Origin: Caulobacteraceae bacterium
Lineage (GTDB): Bacteria > Pseudomonadota > Alphaproteobacteria > Caulobacterales > Caulobacteraceae
Direction of reading: 5' to 3'
Assembly (NCBI GenBank): GCA_003136615.1
Contig: PLFA01000086.1
Coordinates: 1 to 5,617, forward strand
Length of the DNA stretch: 5,617 bases
Shown: positions 1-4,444 of the stretch, piece by piece
Position numbering within the stretch: position 1 is the first letter of the stretch
Layout: each line of letters opens with the position of its first letter
Notes under the pieces: model-generated
Database searches by the model: none
What the model saw: the letters and a program-made list of their open reading frames with translations, nothing else
What the model was told of the DNA's origin: nothing
Position numbers and translations under genes: made by a program

Positions 1-409
1 AGGGATCGCGGGTCCAGTCCGCGCGCTTGGCCTCCACCACGTCGATGTGCGCCAGAAGGAGCATCGGCTTGGCGCCGGGATCGGAGCCATGAAGAATCGC
101 CACAAGCCCCCCTTCCTTGGGGTGGCCGGGGCCCGCGAAAGGATGAAGGTCGGCGGCGGGAAACCCGGCCGCCTTGAGGCGATCGGCCATCTTGGCCGCG
201 GCCAGGGTGCAGTCGCCGTCTGAAAGTTCGGTCTTTGTCTCGACGAGCTCTTGGTAGAGGGCGCGGAACGCCAACTGGTCGGGCCGTAGCGGCGCGGGGG
301 CTGGCGGTGGCATGGGGGGCGGCAGCGCGGGCGTTGGCGGGGTCTGCGCGATCACCAGGGCAGGCGCGACCAGAGCCGCCAACAGCGCCAGACCGAAAAG
401 ATGTCTCAT
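1..409 (-). CDS. Exported M20-family metallopeptidase, N-terminal part (runs off left edge)
   Basis: Only the first 136 codons are inside the window. The protein begins MRHLFGLALL with a hydrophobic core and a likely signal-peptidase site after residue 21 (LVIA|Q), so it is probably exported to the periplasm. A proline-rich linker follows at about residues 23-42. From about residue 45 it resembles the start of the M20 zinc peptidase fold: an L-S-D-G-D-C segment near 62-67, then a beta strand ending in HID at 121-123. HxD is the motif that supplies the first metal ligand in M20 enzymes. The metal-binding and dimerisation parts that would settle the substrate lie outside. The start is the ATG at 409, with GAGGG a few bases upstream. 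It is divergent from the Spy-like gene across 197 bp. Family assignment is fairly firm, but whether it is a dipeptidase or carboxypeptidase cannot be told. Confidence 0.8.
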   Translation of the reverse strand, partial: MRHLFGLALLAALVAPALVIAQTPPTPALPPPMPPPAPAPLRPDQLAFRALYQELVETKTELSDGDCTLAAAKMADRLKAAGFPAADLHPFAGPGHPKEGGLVAILHGSDPGAKPMLLLAHIDVVEAKRADWTRDP

Positions 410-561
410 GAAGCCCTCACGGTGCGTGTTTGACCCTCTCGATAAGGCGCCCGCCGCCATAGGCCAATGGTCGTCGCATGGCGCCGTTAATTTGCCTTGG
501 TCATGGCGCCACAACGGCAATAGACCCGCGAAAATGAGAACAATCAGCAATATTTCCGTGT

Positions 562-574
562 CAAAACAGTTTTG
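562..574. promoter_or_regulatory. 13-bp perfect palindrome in divergent intergenic region, possible operator
   Basis: CAAAAC-A-GTTTTG is a perfect 6+1+6 palindrome in the 197-bp region between the divergent peptidase and Spy-like genes, 32 bp before the ATG at 607. It lies in the locally AT-rich part of the gap, where a promoter would be expected. I recognise no regulator that binds it. The rest of 410-606 shows no convincing -35/-10 pair. It could equally be a chance palindrome. Confidence 0.2.
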
Positions 575-606
575 CAGGGATGGTTTGCCATGAGGTCGTA
601 TCCACG

Positions 607-1200
607 ATGAACGTCTCCACGCTTCGCGCCTTCGGCTTTGCTCTGATCCTGGCGGCGCCTGCCGTGGGATCGGCACAGGACGCACCCCCCGCGCCCCCGA
701 CGTCGGTCGGCCCGACTGGCGCGCATCATTGGGGGCACGGCCCCATGCCGCAGGGACGATGGTCGCCCGAGGGCCGGCATCTGAAGGCCATTCACGACAT
801 TTTAGGAATCAAGCCCGATCAGGAGGCGGCGTTTCAGGCCTATGCCAGCGCCCTGCATCCGCAAACACCCGCACCCGGCGCGCCGGCGCGTGATTGGCCT
901 GATCACAAGGCCCTCGCCGCCATGACCACGCCCGAGCGCCTCGACCTGATGTCTCAACGAATCGACGCCCGTGAAGCCAAGATGCATGCGCGTTTTGAAC
1001 GCGTGGCGGCAGCGACCAAGACCTTCTATGCCGCGCTCACCCCCGAGCAAAAGCGCATCATGGATAGCCTGCCGGAGCTTGGTCATGGCGAGGGCCATGG
1101 TTGGGACCATAAGGGCGGGATGGGACACATGCATGGCGGCCCGGGTCCCATGGGCACGCCCCCGCACCCTCCGCAGACTGGCGCTGGCGCTGGCGAATAG
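607..1200 (+). CDS. Exported Spy/CpxP-like LTXXQ-family protein with His/Met/Gly-rich ends
   Basis: A 197-residue protein. Residues 1-23 form a signal peptide (MNVSTLRAFG, hydrophobic 10-20, cleavage near GSA|Q), so it should act in the periplasm. The mature part is mostly charged helix. Residues 66-83 (LGIKPDQEAAFQAYASAL) and 144-151 (LTPEQKRI) look like the two LTXXQ-type repeats of the Spy/CpxP family, known in enterobacteria as ATP-independent chaperones or envelope-stress modulators. Unusual features are a His/Gly patch at 40-45 (HHWGHG) and a tail from about 158 rich in His, Gly and Met (GHGEGHGWDHKGGMGHMHGG), then proline-rich, which suggests metal binding. An in-frame ATG at 580 would extend it by nine residues, but the ATG at 607 puts the signal peptide at the N-terminus and has GAGG at 592-595. 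There is no visible functional link to the photosynthesis genes. Chaperone function is inferred from the family. Confidence 0.72.
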   Translation: MNVSTLRAFGFALILAAPAVGSAQDAPPAPPTSVGPTGAHHWGHGPMPQGRWSPEGRHLKAIHDILGIKPDQEAAFQAYASALHPQTPAPGAPARDWPDHKALAAMTTPERLDLMSQRIDAREAKMHARFERVAAATKTFYAALTPEQKRIMDSLPELGHGEGHGWDHKGGMGHMHGGPGPMGTPPHPPQTGAGAGE

Positions 1201-1217
1201 GCGTCAGTCCATCAGTT

Positions 1218-1247
1218 CTGGGTGAGGTACTCATATGCCTCGCCCAG
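1218..1247. repeat. 10-bp inverted repeat after the Spy-like gene, possible terminator hairpin
   Basis: CTGGGTGAGG (1218-1227) pairs with CCTCGCCCAG (1238-1247) over 10 bp, with one T-G wobble on the plus strand and a 10-base loop. It starts 17 bp after the Spy-like stop codon and could end or protect that transcript. No T-tract follows on either strand, so it is not a canonical intrinsic terminator. Confidence 0.35.
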
Positions 1248-1318
1248 CGGCGTCTATGGCCGAGCCGCATTGGGGCCCTTTTTGATGAAACCAGCCTATT
1301 TCGGCCGCGTGTGATCTC

Positions 1319-1876
1319 TCAATCGACCGCGAAGGCTGGCGGGAGGCTCTTGCTCATCAGGATAAGCGGGACGGCGCCGATATCGGTCTCAGAGATGACA
1401 CGCTCAATCTCCTGATAGCCGCAGGCTCGATAAAGAGGCTCGCCTGAGAGGGTGGCCATGAGCTGGACGGCGCGGAATCCTTCGGCGGCCGCCGCCGCTT
1501 CGCAGAGCTTAAGGATCATGCGGCCGACACCCTGACGGGCGAAATCGGGGCGCGTATACATGGCCCTCACCCTGGCGGGGTCAGTGGCGGGGTCCAGAAG
1601 CGCGGCGTTGCGAAGGGCGACGCTGTGATCGCCGCCATAAAGGGTGGCCCGCCGGCTCCAGCCGCCGCAACCGGCGATCTGGCCGCGCGTCTCGATCACG
1701 AAATAGGTGCGATCAGCGACGAGTTGGGTGTCGAGGCCCATGACCTGGCGGCTGGCGGCGATCTCCTCCGGGCTCAGAAAACCCTTCTGCAATTCGCCGA
1801 TCGCGAGATCCATGATGACGGCGAGGGCCGCGAGGTCCGCTTCCGTGGCCAGTCGGCTTTCGAACGGCGCCGCCAC
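1319..1876 (-). CDS. GNAT-family N-acetyltransferase downstream of pufM
   Basis: With the GTG at 1876 this is a 185-residue single-domain GNAT protein, a normal length for the fold. The acetyl-CoA loop is visible as RQGVGR at 114-119, after the beta strand carrying VRAMY (103-107). The motif-B end is GEPLYRACGY (145-154), where Tyr149 sits at the usual general-acid position. No membrane segment or signal peptide is seen, so it should be cytosolic. The substrate cannot be read. The open frame continues upstream to an ATG at 2008, but that stretch runs through the puf terminator and 50 bp into pufM and does not look like GNAT sequence. The GTG is the first sensible start, with AGGAG at 1890-1894, though the 13-nt spacing is long. 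Expression would need readthrough of the puf terminator or a promoter of its own. No role in photosynthesis is evident. Confidence 0.8.
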   Translation of the reverse strand: MAAPFESRLATEADLAALAVIMDLAIGELQKGFLSPEEIAASRQVMGLDTQLVADRTYFVIETRGQIAGCGGWSRRATLYGGDHSVALRNAALLDPATDPARVRAMYTRPDFARQGVGRMILKLCEAAAAAEGFRAVQLMATLSGEPLYRACGYQEIERVISETDIGAVPLILMSKSLPPAFAVD

Positions 1877-1889
1877 GATCTGATCCGCG

Positions 1890-1894
1890 CTCCT
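1890..1894 (-). promoter_or_regulatory. Shine-Dalgarno site of the GNAT gene, abutting the puf terminator
   Basis: AGGAG on the minus strand, 13 nt before the GTG at 1876. It directly follows the terminator U-tract with no base between them. It supports the GTG start over the much longer reading frame, but the spacing is longer than ideal. Confidence 0.4.
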
Positions 1895-1932
1895 AAAAGA
1901 AAAGGCCACCCAGGCCGGATGGCCTGGGTGGC
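1895..1932 (-). terminator. Rho-independent terminator of the puf operon
   Basis: On the minus strand GCCACCCAGGCC (1932-1921), loop ATCC (1920-1917) and GGCCTGGGTGGC (1916-1905) form a perfect 12-bp, very GC-rich stem. After one C (1904), TTTTCTTTT (1903-1895) follows. It begins 26 nt after the pufM stop, exactly where the operon should end. This is the clearest regulatory element in the window and indicates that no pufC or pufX gene is part of this transcription unit. Confidence 0.92.
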
Positions 1933-1958
1933 GGAATAGGCTTGGTCGATAAGGCGAG

Positions 1959-2885
1959 CTATTCGCTGAAGGCGTAGCCGTGGGCTGCCGCCCAGCCGTG
2001 CCAGTCACTGACCACCGTTCCGGTGAGCAAAATCCCGATACCCCCGGCGAGGGGCGTCAGAACGGCGAACCACCAGGCCCAGCGGTGAATGGATTCCATG
2101 CTGGCGTTGAAGCCCATGGTCCAGCGCCAAAAGAGGGCGGCCCGTTCCGATGCCGTGCCTCGGTCGGTAATCTGCTCAAGCTCCCGGTCGCCGCCGTAAC
2201 GGCTGACCGCGAGGATCGTCGCCCCGTGCATGGCGAATAGCAGGACCGAGCCGTAAAGGAAGGCGATCGAGAAGCAGTGGAAGGGATTGTAGAAGAGATT
2301 GCCGTAGCGGATCGAGAAGGACCCCACCCAGTCAAGGTGCGGGAAGATCCCGAAGGGCACGGCCTCGCTCCAGCTGCCCATGAGGATCGGGCGGATAAAG
2401 CCCAGTACCAGGATCAACCAGAGGGCCCCCGCGAAGGCCCAGGCCGTATGGGTTCCCAGGCCCAGGGCCCTGGCCCGCGTGTAGCTCCTCACGAACCACA
2501 GCAGGAGGCCCGAGGTCATGAAGAAGCCGGCCATCAGCCACCAACCGCCTTCGGCCAGAGGCGGGAAGATGGTCAGCCCATATTCCGGCGAGGGCGGTTG
2601 GAGGGAGAGCCAGGGCAGCTGGCGCAGGAACTCGCCTGGATTCCAGCCCACCGAAGCCCACATGTTGAGACCAATGATCTCGAAGGCGATGAAGATGCAG
2701 ATCGTCGCGGCGACGCCGGTGAAGCCCAGATAGATGGGTCCGATCTGGGCGTTGCCGATGAGACCCAAGAGCCTGGAGAACCAGGGCTTCCCGTCGCGGC
2801 TAAAATCGCCAGCCGGAAGGGCCACCCCGAGCTCCGCGGGGCCGCGGACCTGAATTTGCGTGAAGATATTTTGATAGGTCGCCAT
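1959..2885 (-). CDS. pufM: Photosynthetic reaction centre M subunit
   Basis: A 308-residue polytopic inner-membrane protein, the length usual for PufM. With PufL it holds the special-pair bacteriochlorophylls, accessory pigments, the tightly bound quinone QA and the non-haem iron. Expected ligands are present (residue here = Rhodobacter sphaeroides M number + 1): His183 for the accessory bacteriochlorophyll, His203 for the special pair, and His220, Glu235 and His267 for the iron. Trp253 stacks on QA, and Tyr211 is at the position that tunes primary charge separation. The five transmembrane helices fall at about 53-79, 111-140, 143-168, 198-226 and 260-286. The start is the ATG 13 nt after the pufL stop, with GGGAG 8 nt upstream, so pufL and pufM should be translated from one mRNA. 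An intrinsic terminator lies 26 nt past the stop. No frameshift or lost key residue is seen. Confidence 0.99.
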   Translation of the reverse strand: MATYQNIFTQIQVRGPAELGVALPAGDFSRDGKPWFSRLLGLIGNAQIGPIYLGFTGVAATICIFIAFEIIGLNMWASVGWNPGEFLRQLPWLSLQPPSPEYGLTIFPPLAEGGWWLMAGFFMTSGLLLWFVRSYTRARALGLGTHTAWAFAGALWLILVLGFIRPILMGSWSEAVPFGIFPHLDWVGSFSIRYGNLFYNPFHCFSIAFLYGSVLLFAMHGATILAVSRYGGDRELEQITDRGTASERAALFWRWTMGFNASMESIHRWAWWFAVLTPLAGGIGILLTGTVVSDWHGWAAAHGYAFSE

Positions 2886-2898
2886 TTTTCGCTCTCCC

Positions 2899-3723
2899 TC
2901 AGCCCCAAATCGGCAGGTTACGCCACCAGTTCCACCACTCGGGCCAGCCCTGAGACCAGACGGGACCGCTGATGACGATGCAGACCGCGCTGAAGAAGAC
3001 CGCCGCCAGGGCGAGGAACAGGCCCACGCGGTGGATCCCCAGGGTGCCGACTGAGTAGCCGATGATGTCCCGGAAGAAGGTGTCTTCGTGTTCAGGCGTC
3101 TTCATGGCCTGGCCCTTGCCGGGATTGGCCGCGGACAGGATCAGGGATCCGTGCAGGGCCAGGGCGAGGGTCGTGGTGAAGAACAGTGACACCGCGATCA
3201 TATGCGCGGGATTGTAGTGGAAATTCACATATTGGTAGCCGGTGTTGGACACCCATTCGAGGTGGCTGAAGATTCCGTAGGGGAACGCATATCCCCAGGC
3301 GCCCAGCAGCACGGGCCTGACCACCTCAAGGGTGAAATAGGCCAGGATCGCGAAGCCGAAGGCCACCGGCACATGAACACCGATGCCGAGCTTGCGAGCA
3401 ATTTCGACCTCACGCAGAGCCCAGGAGCCGAAAGACCCCATGGCGCAGACCGTCACGGCCTGCCAAAGCCCGCCCTCCATGAGCGGGGCCAGCGTCAGTC
3501 CATAACTCACATCCGGGGGGGCGATATTGATCCGCCAGATATCCCAGGTTGGGCCCTGCGAGGCCCCGTAGACGATGAGGGCTGTTCCCAGAACCGAGAA
3601 GAAGGCCGCCGTGACTCCGAAGAAGCCCACATAGAACGGCCCCACCCAAAAATCGAAGAGGTCGCCGCCGATGAGCGTTCCTCCGCGTACGCGATATTTT
3701 CGCTCAAAGCTTAAAAGGGCCAT
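2899..3723 (-). CDS. pufL: Photosynthetic reaction centre L subunit
   Basis: A 274-residue inner-membrane protein. It begins with the highly conserved MALLSFERKY and a G-G-D-L-F-D-F-W segment at 19-26. L carries the active electron-transfer branch and the exchangeable quinone QB. Ligands match Rhodobacter sphaeroides numbering + 1: His154 (accessory bacteriochlorophyll), His174 (special pair), His169 (hydrogen bond to the special pair), and His191 and His231 (iron). Glu213, Asp214 and Ser224 form the QB proton path, Glu105 is the bacteriopheophytin partner and Tyr163 lies on the cytochrome side. Five helices are expected at about 33-56, 85-113, 116-141, 171-200 and 226-252. The C-terminus (NLPIWG) is a few residues shorter than in Rhodobacter. 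AGGAG at 3732-3736 lies 8 nt before the start. The gene follows pufA after a 139-nt gap holding a large hairpin. Confidence 0.99.
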   Translation of the reverse strand: MALLSFERKYRVRGGTLIGGDLFDFWVGPFYVGFFGVTAAFFSVLGTALIVYGASQGPTWDIWRINIAPPDVSYGLTLAPLMEGGLWQAVTVCAMGSFGSWALREVEIARKLGIGVHVPVAFGFAILAYFTLEVVRPVLLGAWGYAFPYGIFSHLEWVSNTGYQYVNFHYNPAHMIAVSLFFTTTLALALHGSLILSAANPGKGQAMKTPEHEDTFFRDIIGYSVGTLGIHRVGLFLALAAVFFSAVCIVISGPVWSQGWPEWWNWWRNLPIWG

Positions 3724-3777
3724 GGGGCCATCTCCTGACTAGGCTGTTCCCAGGTGGGTTTGCGAGGTTGTTAAGAT

Positions 3778-3840
3778 TCAAAGGTAGGATACGGGTCTGC
3801 CCCGACCGTGATCGGAACGCGCCCGTATCCCCCATTTTGA
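3778..3840 (-). promoter_or_regulatory. pufA-pufL intercistronic stem-loop, probable mRNA stability/processing element
   Basis: On the minus strand GGATACGGG (3830-3822) pairs perfectly with CCCGTATCC (3795-3787). Outside a short internal loop, TCAAA (3840-3836) pairs with TTTGA (3782-3778). A smaller CCGA/TCGG hairpin can form in the 26-nt loop. No U-tract follows, so full termination is unlikely. In Rhodobacter, hairpins at this same place protect the pufBA message from 3' decay and give an excess of antenna over reaction-centre protein. The same role is inferred here from position and structure. Confidence 0.75.
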
Positions 3841-3862
3841 ACCGGTCTCGCGGCGGTCGCGT

Positions 3863-4072
3863 CTACCCGGCCTTGACCGGCGACTTGGCCGGATCGAGGT
3901 TGAGCATCTGCGCCGAAGCGGTTGCCGGATGCTTCACGCCCGGACCTTCGATCCAGTTGAAGCGTGACGTGCTGAGCAAGATAAAGTGAATTATCAGGGC
4001 CAGCACAAACAAGAAAACCGACAACGCAACAAGAACGCGCCTCGGATCAAAAAGAAGCCAAATTCTCCACAT
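3863..4072 (-). CDS. pufA: LH1 antenna alpha polypeptide
   Basis: A 69-residue single-span membrane protein beginning MWRIWLLFDPRRVLVALSVF, the classic LH1-alpha N-terminus. His29 in the helix (about residues 13-35) is the axial ligand of the antenna bacteriochlorophyll. Trp40 is at His+11, the position that hydrogen-bonds the pigment acetyl group in LH1 complexes absorbing near 870 nm. After Trp40 comes a 29-residue hydrophilic tail (with KHPATASAQMLNLDPAKSP), longer than the tail of well-studied LH1-alpha chains of about 52-58 residues, and expected on the periplasmic side. The start lies 15 nt after pufB TAA, with AGGGGAG (4081-4087) at 8-nt spacing. PufA pairs with PufB to build the ring around the PufLM core. 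Identity is secure; any role of the tail is unknown. Confidence 0.97.
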   Translation of the reverse strand: MWRIWLLFDPRRVLVALSVFLFVLALIIHFILLSTSRFNWIEGPGVKHPATASAQMLNLDPAKSPVKAG

Positions 4073-4087
4073 GGTTGTGTCTCCCCT

Positions 4088-4303
4088 TTACGCGAAGTGG
4101 GCCAGGGCCATTTGGCCGGCCACTTTCGCTGTGTTGGTGAGTTCAGCATAACCATGGATGGAGGGCAGCCAGGGCCGCCAGTACCATACAAGGATATGCG
4201 CCACGATCGCGACCGCCGTGAAGAGCAGGAAGCTCCCCACGAAGATCCTGTGGAACTCTTTGGCTTCTGCCTCTGTGAGGCCCGTTAAACTACCTTCTGC
4301 CAT
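4088..4303 (-). CDS. pufB: LH1 antenna beta polypeptide
   Basis: A 71-residue single-span membrane protein. The N-terminus carries the LH-beta signature LTEAEAKEFHRIF at 9-21 with conserved His18. The transmembrane helix is about 20-42, with the bacteriochlorophyll ligand His36, then WYWRPWLP (40-47). Trp45 is at His+9, the LH1-type hydrogen-bond donor. A 24-residue C-terminal tail follows (starting SIHGYAEL), whereas classical LH1-beta chains of about 48-55 residues stop near the WLP motif. I chose the ATG at 4303 because GGAGGAG (4309-4315) lies 5 nt before it and the protein then starts MAEGSLTGLT. The frame is open to an ATG at 4363, but that extra stretch does not look like LH-beta and contains the Shine-Dalgarno site. 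It is the first puf gene; pufQ is absent upstream. Confidence 0.97.
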   Translation of the reverse strand: MAEGSLTGLTEAEAKEFHRIFVGSFLLFTAVAIVAHILVWYWRPWLPSIHGYAELTNTAKVAGQMALAHFA

Positions 4304-4308
4304 TACTT

Positions 4309-4315
4309 CTCCTCC
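4309..4315 (-). promoter_or_regulatory. pufB: Strong Shine-Dalgarno site fixing the pufB start
   Basis: GGAGGAG on the minus strand with a 5-nt spacer to the ATG at 4303. It is the strongest ribosome site in the window, as expected for an abundant antenna protein, and it rules out the in-frame ATGs farther upstream. Confidence 0.8.
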
Positions 4316-4347
4316 AGTCACGCCGTTGCTCATCCGTTTGAGGGACT

Positions 4348-4360
4348 GCGCTTCCAGCGC
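4348..4360 (-). repeat. Small GC hairpin upstream of pufB
   Basis: GCGCT-GGA-AGCGC on the minus strand, a 5-bp stem with a 3-nt loop, in the bchZ-pufB gap just downstream (in transcript direction) of a larger hairpin. It may be part of the structured pufB leader. No T-tract follows. Confidence 0.35.
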
Positions 4361-4364
4361 CATC

Positions 4365-4389
4365 AGTCGCGACGACCATCATCGTGACT
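4365..4389 (-). promoter_or_regulatory. Stem-loop in the bchZ-pufB intercistronic region
   Basis: On the minus strand AGTCACGATGA, loop TGG and TCGTCGCGACT form an 11-position stem with one A-C mismatch and one T-G wobble. No U-tract follows, so it is probably an mRNA processing or stability structure in the pufB leader rather than a terminator. The rest of the 141-nt gap (4304-4444) holds a run of seven G (minus strand) but no gene and no TGT-N12-ACA site of the PpsR/CrtJ type. Confidence 0.5.
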
Positions 4390-4444
4390 TCGTTTTGGAG
4401 AAGCTTGTGACCCCCCCAAATTGCGATCGGGAGCCCTATGATCG

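Noticed and set aside
477..510. Direct repeat CATGGCGCC at 477-485 and 502-510
   Set aside because: Nine GC-rich bases around a common GGCGCC palindrome; likely chance, with no second pair or promoter context.
580..606. Earlier ATG for the Spy-like protein at 580
   Set aside because: It would put nine residues before a well-formed signal peptide; the ATG at 607 is the better start.
1258..1283. GGCC...GGGCCC followed by five T as a terminator for the Spy-like gene
   Set aside because: Only a 4-bp stem with a 12-nt loop can form, too weak to call.
1877..2008. N-terminal extension of the GNAT gene to an ATG inside pufM
   Set aside because: It would translate the terminator hairpin and the last 50 bp of pufM; the extra residues do not resemble a GNAT N-terminus, and there is no reason to prefer that ATG.
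2277..2972. 231-codon open frame on the plus strand opposite pufM and the end of pufL
   Set aside because: It is antisense to certain reaction-centre genes; its Gly/Glu/Pro/Arg/Gln-rich composition is what GC-rich coding DNA gives on the opposite strand, and it has no recognisable domain.
3202..3714. 170-codon open frame opposite pufL
   Set aside because: Low-complexity shadow of pufL on the other strand, with no family resemblance.
4304..4363. Longer pufB starting at 4363, or a pufQ remnant
   Set aside because: The extra 20 residues do not resemble LH-beta or PufQ, and the strong GGAGGAG site lies just before the ATG at 4303.
3724..4444. PpsR/CrtJ operators (TGT-N12-ACA) in the puf intercistronic gaps
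   Set aside because: I checked TGT occurrences in 3724-3862 and 4304-4444 and none has ACA at the right spacing; the controlling promoter is probably upstream of the window.
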